This document shows positions 1 to 10,599 of a DNA stretch of 64,000 nucleotides, piece by piece. The stretch comes from Nematostella vectensis (lineage: Eukaryota > Cnidaria > Anthozoa > Actiniaria > Edwardsiidae): assembly GCF_932526225.1 (NCBI RefSeq), contig NC_064048.1:6864627-6928626 (forward strand). Direction: 5' to 3'. The notes below the pieces were generated by a model. The model was not told the DNA's origin. It did not search any database and saw only the letters and a list, made by a program, of their open reading frames with translations. Position numbers and translations under genes: made by a program. Each line of letters opens with the position of its first letter. Position 1 is the stretch's first letter.

Positions 1-480
1 ACTCTATTCTAAAACATTTATAACAATAATGCAATAATAACTTGACTGAGCACTTTCCTAGTATTTTTCCCTTCCCTATTACCTTTAGGATTGATATAAA
101 ACTGTTTTCCTTACAAATTTACTATTGAAAAAGCACGAGTTTGTTGTTATCTTTATATAATTTAAGTACTTTGATCTAATAAAAACCTCTTACCTTCATA
201 GAAGTATAGAACTTGTATCAAAGCTACATTCTGACCAGCTTTGCCCTTGCAAAGAAACAAATAATAAATAAAACATCATTCCAAAAATATAATGATATAG
301 TTATACATTTCAGGTGCCATATGGAAGTTTTGTCTATCACATACTGGTAATACTCCATCACCAAGGATATTTAAGTCATGCATTACATATTGGTGCACCC
401 ACCCTTTAGCATGTGGCCTGCTGTTTTATAGAAACCCTGGGTCCACACATGCTAATGCTACTCCAAAATTAAATGCAATG
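1..480. other. AT-rich flank of the LTR element, no gene seen
   Basis: I see no supportable coding region. Bases from about 22 to 235 resemble, with many differences, the sequence at about 5276-5425 on the far side of the LTR element. Both copies contain AACAATAATGCAA, a CCTTTAGG/TCTTTAGG segment and a TGTTTTC-TTACA segment, so an old direct duplication preceded the insertion. Confidence 0.5.
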
Positions 481-618
481 TGTTGTAGTTTTACTTCCGG
501 TTAATTAGCATATCTTTCGCACATGCGCACCCGGATGGAGTTCCTCGTGTAGTCCGCCATGTTTTGTATTGTGTTAATAAAATAGGTGAATAAAAAGCCT
601 TCAAGTCAACTTATTACA
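481..618 (+). repeat. 5' LTR
   Basis: This 138-bp direct repeat matches 4929-5066 base for base. It starts TGTTGTAG and ends TTATTACA. Two AATAAA hexamers (576-581 and 589-594) could serve as polyadenylation signals. It contains CCGCCATGTT at 554-563, a YY1-like core that also occurs just upstream of the giantin-like gene start. Confidence 0.97.
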
Positions 619-630
619 TGGTGTCAGAAG
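619..630 (+). other. Primer-binding site of the LTR element
   Basis: TGGTGTCAGAAG follows the 5' LTR with no gap. It begins TGG, the complement of a tRNA CCA end. From memory the rest fits the 3' end of a tRNA-Leu, so leucine tRNA is the probable primer; this was not checked against a tRNA from this genome. Confidence 0.75.
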
Positions 631-706
631 CAAACTGAAGGAAAATCACTCTCAAACATACCAGGTCGGTATTTTACGAGAAATCTAGCAAGTTTACACA
701 AGGAAA

Positions 707-3700
707 ATGGCCGAACTCACGGGACTCACTAGCCCTCGTATGGACTGGAATGCAACCGATCTTCAACAAGCGCTAAAAAAGTTCAAGGCAACCGTCGAAT
801 TGTACTTTTCTGGCCCGCTTAAGTCCAAATCGGAGGAAGAAAAGGTCAGTTATCTGTTGATATGGACGGGAGAAGAAGGAATTGAATTAGTTTCTACGTG
901 GTCGCTAACCTCAGACGAGAAGAAAAAGCTGTCAACTTACTGGGAGAAGTTTGAAGAATACGTCGCCCCCAAGAGCAATTTTCGCTTAGCACGATTTAAA
1001 CTACGCACTCTGAAGCAAAAGGACGATGAATCAGTGGATTCATTTATAAAGAAAGTAAGATTGCTAGCCAGCGAATGCAGGTATGATAATGTAGACGAAC
1101 ACATTATTGACGCTCTAATTTTCGGGTCTCGCCGCCCACGTGTCCAGGCTAAACTCCTCGAGTTAGACAACACTCTAACGCTCGCTAAGGCAATAAACAT
1201 AGCCAGGACTGAGGAAGCCACTTCGGCTCAGTTACAAGATATTAGAGGCACAAACACTATACCTGTACACGCAACAACCCACAAAAGCCCTTCTTCACAT
1301 CCCAAGACACACTCACGTGAAAATAAACAAATACAAACTTGTGGGAACTGTGGCACTAGCCATAATGTGACACAAAAATCCCTGTGCCCCGCAAACGGAA
1401 CAAAATGCAGCAACTGTGGGAAACCAAACCACTGGGCCAAGGTTTGCCGTTCCACCAAACCCCAAGGTCCCACCCCGAGGGGAAGAGGCAGGCGGGGAAA
1501 CTGGAACAAATCAAAGCAACAGATAAACACCCTCAGCAATGAGAATGCTAGCACTGCACCTGAGCCCCTAGATTCCCCACAGTTATATTTTCACTCTCTG
1601 ACCATTGATAGTATGTCTCGACAGATCACTCAAGCGCTCGTCAACATACAGGTTAACTCGAGTAACGGGACACTACCACTATTATGCAAGATTGACACTG
1701 GTGCTGAAGGAAATGTGATCCCATTAAGCAACTACAAGCACATCTATCCAGAGTCACTCTGCGACATAGACGGCAAGCCCCTCAGCTTAGCCCCATCAAA
1801 TACAAGGATAACAGCATATGGAGGCCATGAAGTACAACACTACGGTACCTGCAACCTCACTTTACTACATAACGGTCAGTCCAGCCCTCATGAATTTCAT
1901 GTTGTAAACACGACAGGACCTACAATCCTAGGACTACCCACATGTACTGCAATGAAGCTTGTAACCCTTAACCACAGTCTAAGCAAAGACCAGGCTGAGC
2001 CAGCCGAAATACGACCAGCTCAAGTACCCAAGGATGACCCTGAGGCAAAGGCAGCTCTACTAAGACAGTATGCTGACTGCTTCGAAGGCATCGGATGCTT
2101 CAGCGGAGAGTTCCATATCACACTTGACCCTACAGTACCCGCTGTGGTTCACCCGCCACGACGAGTCCCTGAAGCACTTCAGGAGCCTCTGCGCAAGGAG
2201 TTAGAATCCCTCGTACAGCAAGGAATCATCACCAAGGTTGATGAACCCACTGACTGGGTCAACTCGCTAGTCTGTTCCACAAAGCGGAATGGCTCCATAC
2301 GACTCTGCCTTGATCCAAAGGACCTCAACTGCGCCATCAAACGTCCACATCATCGTACACCCACTCTTGATGAAGTCTTATCAAAGCTAAGTGGATCCGA
2401 GTACTTCTCCATAGTTGACGCCCGCAGCGGTTATTGGAACATAAAGCTTGACCAGGAAAGCTCACTCTATACAACATTCAACTCTCCCCATGGAAGATTC
2501 AGATTCCTACGACTACCCTTTGGTCTGATTTGTGCTCAGGACATCTTCCAAAAGAAGGTCGATGAAACCTTTGGTGACTTACCTGGGGTGACAGGCATCA
2601 CAGACGACATAGTTGTTTACGGACGCAACCGTAAGGAGCATGACAATAACCTGAAAGCAGTAATGGAGCGTGCCCGTGAAACTGGTCTGAAATTCAATGC
2701 TGACAAATGCAAAATTGCCAGCAAGGAACTTGTCTTCTTCGGACACACCCTAAGTGCAGATGGTCTGAAACTTGACCCTACTAAGGTTGAAGCCATCAAC
2801 AACATGGATCCTTCAACGAGCCTCACAGATCTCCAAGTCTTCCTAGGTATGACGCAATACCTTAGCCGTTTCATACCCAACCTCGCTTCAACAGCAGCGG
2901 TCCTCTGGGACTTGACAAGGAAAAGTAGTCAATTCCAGTGGTGCCCAGAACACCAGAAAGCTGTAGATGATATCAAGAAGCTCATCACATCGCCAGCCTC
3001 GCTGCAGTATTTCGACAGCACCAAGCCTGTCGTAATCCAGGTGGATGCATCTCAACGTGGCCTCGGCGCGACACTCATCCAAGATAAAGGCCCTGTGGAG
3101 TACAGAAGTAAGCTACTCACTGAAACCGAGAGGAGGTACTCCAACATAGAAAGGGAAATGCTTGCAGTCGTCCATGGTCTCGAGAAATTCCACTACTACG
3201 CTTATGGACGCCACGTCCAGGTCCACACGGACCACAAGCCACTGGAGGCAATATTCAAAAAGCATCTGGCCAGCGCGCCACCCCGCATTGCCAGGATGAT
3301 GCTGCGGATACAGAAATACGACATCGACATTCGATATGTCCCAGGGAAGGACATACCCCTGGCCGACGCCCTCTCACGACTTAACCCAAGTCCCGGTGAC
3401 ACTATCGCTGGACTTGATGTCTCTATACATGAGCTACACTTGCACCTCAATGCTAGCCCTACTAGGATAACGCAGATCCAAGAGGAGACGAGGAAGGACA
3501 CAACACTTCACTCACTTCGTGCCGTCATCGCCCAAGGTTGGCCAAACAAAAGAGCCGAATGCCCTGAGTTACTACACCCATACTGGAACTATCGTGACGA
3601 ACTTACTGTCGCCGATGGATTGGTCCTGAAGGGTACCCGAATTGTAATTCCAAAGACCCTGCAACCAGATGTTCTACAGCAGCTACACTATGCACACCAG

Positions 3701-4783
3701 GGTGCGGAAAAATGCAAGCTCAGAGCCAAGGGATCAGTCTTTTGGGCGAACATCAATGCCGACATCGACAACATGGTCAAGAGTTGTGCTCCCTGTCAGC
3801 ATAATCAGTCCATGAACACTAAAGAACCGCTAATGCCTCATGATGTTCCACCAAGGCCCTGGCACACCCTAGCATCTGACTTGTTCTCCTGGAACGGTTC
3901 ACCATACTTACTACTCTCTGATTACTACAGTAAGTTCCCAATTGTGCGCAAGCTAACTAACATCCAATCATCTACTGTCATCGCTCACCTCAAAGGAATA
4001 TTTGAGGAGCATGGCATACCAGACAAACTTGTCACAGGACATGACACCCAGTTTACGTCTGCTCTATTCAAGGTTTTTAGCAGCACCTATGGATTTATTC
4101 ATACAACTACAAGCCCATACTACAAGGAGGCTAATGGCTTCATAGAGAGAAATGTGCAAACTGTCAAGGATCTCCTTCAAAAGTGCAAGGAATCAGGGCA
4201 AGACCCACATCTAGCCATGCTGTGCCTGAGAACAACCCCTTTGGGTCACACCCTGCCATCACCAGCAGAGTTGCTAAATTCCAGAATATATCAGTCTAAC
4301 CTGCCAGCTACTTCCAGGCATGCACTACTGAACAAACCTGACTATGATGCCAATGTCAAGCTGCAAGCCAGACAAGACCGACAGAAATCATATTACGACA
4401 GGACTTCCAAGTGTCTACAGCCTGTCTACCCTCAGGACGCTGTCAGAGTCTTCAACCCCCTCAACTCCAAATGGGAGCCAGGAATAGTTCGAGCCGCTGC
4501 GCCAACCCCACGCTCGCACATTGTGGACATGGCCAATGGCAGTACTCTCACCAGAAACCGCAGACACATTCGTCCCACAGGTGAAAAACTAAGCTTGAAT
4601 AATACCTCAGCTACTGATGACTACGAGCCTGTAGCAGAACCAGCACCTAACGGCGACCAACCCCCAACAGAGCCAAGGACGTCTACACCTGGTACCCCTG
4701 CGAAGTCCACACCTACCCAAAGTGGTCCACCATTACGCAGATCAACACGGACAGTGAAGCCCCCAGACAGACTGAACTTGTAG
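707..4783 (+). CDS. gag-pol: Gag-Pol polyprotein of the Ty3/gypsy element
   Basis: One 1,358-residue frame encodes both Gag and Pol with no frameshift or stop between them. Gag has two zinc knuckles around residues 212-248; the second is a classic CX2CX4HX4C. The aspartic protease has DTGA at about 330. The RT has a DARSGYW motif and an active-site ITDD at about 631-634, with both Asp present. RNase H shows DAS at about 780 and HTDHKPL. The integrase has an N-terminal HH-CC finger, then the DDE core: Asp at about 1058 and Glu at about 1147 are present, but the segment that normally reads SDNGPQF reads TGHDTQF, so the second catalytic Asp aligns with Gly 1111. A low-complexity Ser/Thr/Pro tail ends the protein. 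This element makes cDNA and integrates it; the unusual integrase raises doubt about autonomous integration. Confidence 0.95.
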   Translation: MAELTGLTSPRMDWNATDLQQALKKFKATVELYFSGPLKSKSEEEKVSYLLIWTGEEGIELVSTWSLTSDEKKKLSTYWEKFEEYVAPKSNFRLARFKLRTLKQKDDESVDSFIKKVRLLASECRYDNVDEHIIDALIFGSRRPRVQAKLLELDNTLTLAKAINIARTEEATSAQLQDIRGTNTIPVHATTHKSPSSHPKTHSRENKQIQTCGNCGTSHNVTQKSLCPANGTKCSNCGKPNHWAKVCRSTKPQGPTPRGRGRRGNWNKSKQQINTLSNENASTAPEPLDSPQLYFHSLTIDSMSRQITQALVNIQVNSSNGTLPLLCKIDTGAEGNVIPLSNYKHIYPESLCDIDGKPLSLAPSNTRITAYGGHEVQHYGTCNLTLLHNGQSSPHEFHVVNTTGPTILGLPTCTAMKLVTLNHSLSKDQAEPAEIRPAQVPKDDPEAKAALLRQYADCFEGIGCFSGEFHITLDPTVPAVVHPPRRVPEALQEPLRKELESLVQQGIITKVDEPTDWVNSLVCSTKRNGSIRLCLDPKDLNCAIKRPHHRTPTLDEVLSKLSGSEYFSIVDARSGYWNIKLDQESSLYTTFNSPHGRFRFLRLPFGLICAQDIFQKKVDETFGDLPGVTGITDDIVVYGRNRKEHDNNLKAVMERARETGLKFNADKCKIASKELVFFGHTLSADGLKLDPTKVEAINNMDPSTSLTDLQVFLGMTQYLSRFIPNLASTAAVLWDLTRKSSQFQWCPEHQKAVDDIKKLITSPASLQYFDSTKPVVIQVDASQRGLGATLIQDKGPVEYRSKLLTETERRYSNIEREMLAVVHGLEKFHYYAYGRHVQVHTDHKPLEAIFKKHLASAPPRIARMMLRIQKYDIDIRYVPGKDIPLADALSRLNPSPGDTIAGLDVSIHELHLHLNASPTRITQIQEETRKDTTLHSLRAVIAQGWPNKRAECPELLHPYWNYRDELTVADGLVLKGTRIVIPKTLQPDVLQQLHYAHQGAEKCKLRAKGSVFWANINADIDNMVKSCAPCQHNQSMNTKEPLMPHDVPPRPWHTLASDLFSWNGSPYLLLSDYYSKFPIVRKLTNIQSSTVIAHLKGIFEEHGIPDKLVTGHDTQFTSALFKVFSSTYGFIHTTTSPYYKEANGFIERNVQTVKDLLQKCKESGQDPHLAMLCLRTTPLGHTLPSPAELLNSRIYQSNLPATSRHALLNKPDYDANVKLQARQDRQKSYYDRTSKCLQPVYPQDAVRVFNPLNSKWEPGIVRAAAPTPRSHIVDMANGSTLTRNRRHIRPTGEKLSLNNTSATDDYEPVAEPAPNGDQPPTEPRTSTPGTPAKSTPTQSGPPLRRSTRTVKPPDRLNL

Positions 4784-4917
4784 CATTTGCTACACAAACA
4801 TTAGATATTGAGCTATGTTATTATTAGTACTGCAAAGTTCTTTGTTTTTTTTTTACACCCCTAATTGGACACTACCAGTCACATTTGTACTCATGTAATT
4901 TTTCAGCTTTTCAGCTT

Positions 4918-4928
4918 AGAGAAGGGGA
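4918..4928 (+). other. Polypurine tract of the LTR element
   Basis: AGAGAAGGGGA lies directly before the TG of the 3' LTR, the normal position for the plus-strand primer. Confidence 0.85.
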
Positions 4929-5066
4929 TGTTGTAGTTTTACTTCCGGTTAATTAGCATATCTTTCGCACATGCGCACCCGGATGGAGTTCCTCGTGTAG
5001 TCCGCCATGTTTTGTATTGTGTTAATAAAATAGGTGAATAAAAAGCCTTCAAGTCAACTTATTACA
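4929..5066 (+). repeat. 3' LTR
   Basis: Identical over 138 bp to the LTR at 481-618. It is followed by CAATG, which repeats the five bases before the 5' LTR. Confidence 0.97.
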
Positions 5067-5071
5067 CAATG

Positions 5072-7088
5072 GAGAAGAACAAATTTACTTGGGAAACAAA
5101 TTTACTTGGAAAGCAAAATCCTTGATATTACTGAAAGCAGTGCTAAAAGAAAATGTCTTATTTCAAACCTAACATATTGGTGCAGAGGGGAAACAGCAAA
5201 TAATATCAATTGCATACAAAATAGTCAGCAGAGAGAAAAAAGGAAGAAATGGGAGTATATCTTTGATAAAAAAATAACAATAATGCAACAACACTCTCCT
5301 AACATTTCCCCTTTCCCCATTATCTTTAGGTTGATAGATAAATGTTTTCTTTACAGATTTATCATTGAGAGCAAGTATCTTGCTCTAAAAACCTATTACA
5401 CTTATACTGTTGTATAAAAGTAAGAAATCCCCTACTATATTATCTTAATATTTGCCTATTTTTATGCCTTCCAGCCTTTAGAATCAATCATGGCCCTCAG
5501 GTAGTCCTTAATTATTAGTCACTTAATTATTTTTTTTTCCAAACCATAATTTTCCACAACTATTTGAATAAAAATAAATAAACACATTAGGAAGTATGCA
5601 AGATGCAGACAATATAAAAGCAAAAACAATTTAGGTAAAAAGGGTTGCATTTTGTTTTTTTTTATTTTCGAAGAGAAAATTCTTTTGTAATTGTAAAGTT
5701 AAAGTTATGATAATGTTGAAAAAAATGTTGCTGTATCTTTGAAAAGATTAAATACACAGAATATAAAAACAAGAAAGGTCTTCTTTAGCAATATATGACA
5801 GGATGATATTTGTCAGCCTTCATTAAATATCTCAACGCAGTCAATAAAGTATAGAGAGAACGAAGAATATCAAAGGATGTGTTATGCTCAACATGTTTGA
5901 TTAGACCACGAATTCTCAAAGCAAACTCTAGAAACAAATGTATAAATCCAACAAGCTAAGTGGCATTGATACAGTAACTAGACTACTACGTATTTCTGTC
6001 GTTAAATTCTTACTTACCGTGAGGAATATACGCCTGAATTTATAGAACTTGTAAGTATTTACGTATTTACATCAAAACAAGGATATATGACTTTGATATG
6101 GCATCTTGACGTCAACCTAAAGCTGGTACGGTGTTTTAGTCTGAGCGATGGGTTATGGAACTCGTCGACACAAGCGTATGATTTTTATAGCTAAAAACAA
6201 ACATCAAGGCCCTTTCTTCTCAGGATCTTCTTACATAAATTTAGACGTGAATGAATATATAATGGTAGTGTAGATCCTCCATAGTCCTCTATAGTCCTCT
6301 TTTTAGCTGTTGCGACGGGCGGGATTCACGAGTACTAGGGTATATTTTACTATCGACTCGTACTTTAGACAAAACGGTTCCTAAATGACTTCAGTCCATT
6401 TAAATCCGCATATTTTTTATTAAATACTGCCTTTTTTTGCTGTGAACATACGAACTTTGAACTAAAAACACATAAAAGCGTAAGACCAAGTGTGGAGTGA
6501 GAGTTGCGTGGCTGGATTACTGGCTGGCTGGCTGATTTGTGACACCACAGGGTAACCGCGCGATGACCACAAAACCAAGTCGCATGGCTTACCATATTTC
6601 TATACCTATGGAGCTCCACGCGCGGCCTGCGGCCGCGCTGGCTCCGCTATAAATGGTAATCATAGTACGCGCCCGTGTACGCCCCTGGGCACCTCTTCAA
6701 AACAACTTATAACCACGACCCCACGGTACGCGGTAGGCGACCCCTTAGAGGATTAGAAGAAAAGAAAAAAAAAGTCATGCACCCACTTGTAATACCAACC
6801 CAAACGAAAACAAAAGTTTGACAAACAATTGAACCCTTTAGATCTCGAATCAACCTACGCGCTAAAAATCATGTACATATATTATTTCTTAGAATAACAA
6901 AAACGCAGAAAGACAGCTATTCAAAGAGGTAACAAACTGCATAACAAGAATGAATGTTGACGATAAGACAATAAACAACAGTGCAAATGGTATTTATTCT
7001 ATCAAAAATACCATGGAACTCAAATTTCTTCTGAATGAAGGATAAGGTGGATTCTGCGATTATATTACTTATAATCTTTATCCTTACA
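5072..7088. other. Intergenic, no gene recognised
   Basis: AT-rich sequence with short frames only. It holds the second copy of the diverged direct repeat (about 5276-5425) and a 17-bp tandem pair containing AAATTTACTTGG (about 5082-5112). A GC-rich CGCGGCCTGCGGCCGCG stretch lies near 6620. Nothing here supports a gene. Confidence 0.5.
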
Positions 7089-7125
<37 letters not shown>

Positions 7126-7438
7126 AAATAGGGGTATGTAAATCCGCCGATCCGCAACATTTTCGGGGCAAATCCGTGGATCCGCAGATATTTTTAGATC
7201 CGCATGGTTTGAAAGATAAACAGTAGCATCGATTGAAATTCATTTAAAATCCAAAATTCGACCGTCAAAGCAGTCAAAATCCGAAATCCGTGCCCAAATT
7301 GTCAACAGATCCGTGATCCGCCGTATTTCGAAAATCCGCCAATCCGCTAAAGGAATCATCAAAATCCGTAATCCGTGAGCATTTCGGGTCTGAATCCGCC
7401 GATCCGCGAACCTATTCACCCCCCCCCCCCCCCCCCCC
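7089..7438. repeat. ATCCG-rich degenerate repeat bounded by G36 and C20 tracts
   Basis: A run of 36 G (7089-7124) opens the block and a run of 20 C (7419-7438) closes it. Between them the words AATCCGC, GATCCGC and AATCCGT recur more than a dozen times. The pair CCGCCGATCCGC appears near both ends (about 7143 and 7395). The minus-strand frames across it, with polyproline or polyglycine, are products of the homopolymers. The unit looks like a mobile or satellite-derived insertion, but I cannot name the family. Confidence 0.7.
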
Positions 7439-7439
7439 A

Positions 7440-8707
7440 CTTACAAAGAATTTTACCCATAAGCAGTGATTGGTCTTAAAACTGCTATTCGCCAATTGCC
7501 ATTCGCCATCTTACACTGGTGGAAAGTCATTAAAAATACCCTCCTTACTCCCTCCCCCATAGGCGTCTTCTCGGAGTTCTTTACGAAAGGCTCCGGCCAC
7601 ATCAAGCGAATATACAAAGGGCTCTGTAATGCCTGGTGCACACATCTTCGTATGTTCACGTGTGAATGGTTTGACACTGACATAAACCCGTTATAACGCT
7701 CGTCATACTTCATACTTCTTCCTCGTCATATTATAAATTGGCACGAAAAAAGTCCGATAGTATTTCTTTGCAGAAATATGTCCGTGAAATTAGAAGATAA
7801 ACAAAAATGCAACAAAAAAAATATAACCGCAAATATCTTAAAATCTGACTTTTAGATTTTTTTAAAACTTCAAATATGTGGAGGCAAACGTCGTAAGTTT
7901 TGTGTAAGGGGTATGGTTTAAAAACAATTTTCCGCATATAGCGTGTATTTGCAAAAATCTAAATGCACATTATCCATTGTTTTGTCGCTATGGTAACATA
8001 AATGACAACAGCTCACATTTTTCCAAAAATTAAATCCTTACTTAAAAAATGGACATAATCTTTAATTCCAAGCTTTGCGCAAGCGGAAACTGTGGCCCTT
8101 TAAACATGAGCGGTAGTATATTTATTAGAAAACTGCAGGCAGCTTCCATAAAATGGTCTTCCTTTCATTGCAGGTTTCATAGCAATACAAAACTTTTCGT
8201 CAATATTTTGACCAAAGCTCCCTTGTGCGCTTAGTCGAATTTGCATTCAGTCAAGCTAGAAAGTAAGCGCTTGAGTAAAGGAAACGGGGAACAAAATCGT
8301 GAAATCCAGTATCGTAAAATCCATGTTCCACTGTGCAGGCAAACACTCGTGTGTTGTATCTGCGTGATATTCCAACTTGGATACGATAACACGAACTTAC
8401 CCTACACCCAAAGAAGCTCGAGTCAAAACAAGCTTGAGCAATTTCTATTAGGATTACTCGAATTTCCCGCTATCTCAAATGGTTGTACCTATAATAATTG
8501 GCCATTGATCCACAAATCATTTTTATCCTCGAAATAGTCACTTTATTTGGTTCTCTTATATCTTTAAAATATTTACTGTCTTTCAACATTTGTTGCGATT
8601 TCGTATTTAAAGCAACATCACCGTCTGCATTACAATTATATAATTAAATCTCTGAATAAAAGTAATTTACTAATGCAAAGGCAACAGCGAAAAGCTAAAA
8701 CTAAAAC
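7440..8707. other. Intergenic, no gene recognised
   Basis: Only short frames without recognisable motifs occur here, on either strand. I see no repeat structure beyond scattered A/T runs. Confidence 0.4.
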
Positions 8708-8711
8708 TTAA

Positions 8712-8920
8712 AGCAGCATTGTCACCAGTTTACTTCCGGTGGTCCGACGGAAACCTCAACCGTTAAAAGACAATAGAATCTATAAGAATCCACATCCTCA
8801 AAGAAACTTCCAATAGACATACTGCTTTCACAATTTTGAAATATGTTTTGCGTCTTCCGTTAAAAAATCATCGGAGATTGTTATGTAATCGACCGGAAGT
8901 AGACTGGTGACAATGCGGCT
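8712..8920. mobile_element. MITE, TTAA-target family, copy 1
   Basis: Terminal inverted repeats run about 28 bp: the left end reads AGCAGCATTGTCACCAG and the right end CTGGTGACAATGCGGCT. The flanks are TTAA (8708-8711) and TCAA (8921-8924), a target duplication with one change. TTAA targets are typical of piggyBac and Kolobok elements; which one applies here is inference. Related copies lie at 17660-17905, about 41545-41716 and about 60470-60625. Confidence 0.85.
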
Positions 8921-9031
8921 TCAACCCAATCCCACCCCTCAAATCATATGCCCCTCCGTTTTACATTTTGTGCAGTGCTCGAGGATTGTGGGACGCGCGC
9001 TATCCTTGCGACCTTGAGAGTTTTAGGGATC

Positions 9032-9208
9032 AAAGCCCCGTGCAAACTGTGCTAGCAACTGCTAGCGAATTTTCGCTTGACTTACTATATGACAAAAGAA
9101 ATGTCAAAATGGAAAATGGACTTTCTGACATTTCCTTTGTCTTGTGGTCAGTCGAGCAAGAATTCGCCAGCAATGCTGGCAGGTGCTGGCGCAGTTTGCA
9201 CGGGGCTT
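9032..9208. mobile_element. Foldback MITE with ~80-bp arms
   Basis: The left end reads AAAGCCCCGTGCAAACTG and the right end is its reverse complement, CAGTTTGCACGGGGCTT. The match continues inward with small gaps for about 80 bp (AGCGAATTTTCGCTTGAC against GTCGAGCAAGAATTCGC), so most of the element can fold on itself. The target duplication is not clear. An 80-codon frame across it is a by-product. Confidence 0.8.
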
Positions 9209-9210
9209 AA

Positions 9211-10419
9211 TCCATAAAGGATAAGAAAAAACTTCTATCTCATTAAATTGAAACTTGATGGCCTACTAGCATTGCAAACGGTGGAGAAATGTGGAATTCA
9301 ATACATCAATCTAAAAAATTAAATCGAAAACCTTTGGGAGCGCCCGCAAAGTACGCTGGATCCTCGAGCATGCAGATGTAAATATTCTCATATTTGTTAT
9401 TTTCCTAAGGCGACTGACTGAGCCGTTTGAGGCTTGTGATTCACGCATTCTTACGTTTCTTAAATATTTGTTCTGGTGGCCACAAAGGGCGCGTCACACA
9501 ATAAAAATAGGCCTCAGGACAGTCTGTTTAGACAACACGGCAGCAAGGCGGTTTATTGTGTCGATAACAATAGCCTTTTTGGTTTACGAAAAAAATCCTT
9601 CTTATTCCCTATTTATCTACATTTTTTGCACTAGTCGCCCTCTTTAAAATAGATGACGCACTCGCGACTTCTATTCTGATTATCTAAATATCACGATGGA
9701 TGGCTCGGGCGTAAGCAGTATGTGAGTCACAAGGGGAGCGTTCTAAAAGAAGATAAAAAGGCGGAAGATTAGTTTTAAAATTCAGTTTGCATGGATTTTC
9801 TTTATTCAAATGAATAATATGGCATGCCGATGGTGTGTAATATCAACTGCAATATACAATCGATTGACAAAAGGTTGTCGTCAACCGGCTTCGTGACTAC
9901 GCGGGTAGCCCGCATGAAAGCATGGTTAAAAACAGCTGAAGCGCCTAGCTGCGTAACCCGCAGTGCTTTATGGGTATCAAATAAATAAAAACAATAATAA
10001 AATAAATATAAACAAACACATGTTTAGAAAGCTTTGGAATGGTTGTTTATGTACCTCTAAACGTTCACACGGCGTTCAGAGTTCAGGATCTAGCCATATA
10101 TACGTTACCCATGAACCACTGCGAAAATGAGTCTAATATAGGAAACTTAGTAAAAGCTGTTTAGCCAAAACAACCTCGGCGCGCCACCTTAAGGTTACGG
10201 TTCACCGTCAGATTTTTTGTAATAACAAAACACTGCACATATTAAGATTTGTAATATAATTATGCATCTACCCATTGCTTTTTTTTTAATTAGTTTTTTT
10301 GCTTTTCAGTTAGGGGCCGAAATACAAAAAAATCATACAGTTGTCTTCGGCGAAAATGTTGGTACCCTTACTTCGCGCCTAGGTTAACGCAATACGTCTT
10401 ATTTCCATCAACACATGTC
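9211..10419. other. Intergenic, no gene recognised
   Basis: No long frame and no motif that I can name. The sequence is mixed in composition up to the left end of the DIRS element. Confidence 0.4.
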
Positions 10420-10420
10420 A

Positions 10421-10580
10421 AGCTTCAAAAGGGGTTCTCATTTTTTCCATATCGTATTCCATTGAAGAGTTATTGTATTTCAAAGTTGCCGCATGCAAAT
10501 TTCGGCTATTTCCGGCCTTTTGGCGAGAATAACTTTTGATTCTATTCTGCACCGCACTGAGGGACCACGCGAGATAGAAT
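10421..10580 (+). repeat. Left inverted terminal repeat of the DIRS element
   Basis: Two blocks match the reverse complement of 14522-14667: the outer CTTCAAAAGGGG block and the inner TTCTATTCTG-CAC-GCACTGAGGGA block. The middle has diverged. Confidence 0.75.
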
Positions 10581-10599
10581 TGCGCCTGCGCGAACTTCA

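Larger units (their letters stand above)
481..5066 (+). mobile_element. Complete Ty3/gypsy LTR retrotransposon, short-LTR (mag-like) type
   Basis: The element has two identical 138-bp LTRs starting TG and ending CA, a primer-binding site directly after the 5' LTR, one uninterrupted gag-pol frame, and a polypurine tract directly before the 3' LTR. A 5-bp target duplication CAATG flanks it (476-480 and 5067-5071). The domain order protease, RT, RNase H, integrase is that of Ty3/gypsy elements. Very short LTRs recall the mag lineage; that assignment is inference. Identical LTRs and an open frame imply recent insertion. One integrase catalytic position looks altered (see the gag-pol entry). Confidence 0.96.

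Noticed and set aside
311-348. Small plus-strand exon between TTTCAG and GTAATA
   Set aside because: Too short, and there is no neighbouring exon with matching phase or similarity.
6917-7440. Minus-strand frames with polyproline and polyglycine
   Set aside because: Produced by the G36 and C20 homopolymers.
8968-9210. 80-codon frame
   Set aside because: It is laid across the foldback MITE and has no independent support.
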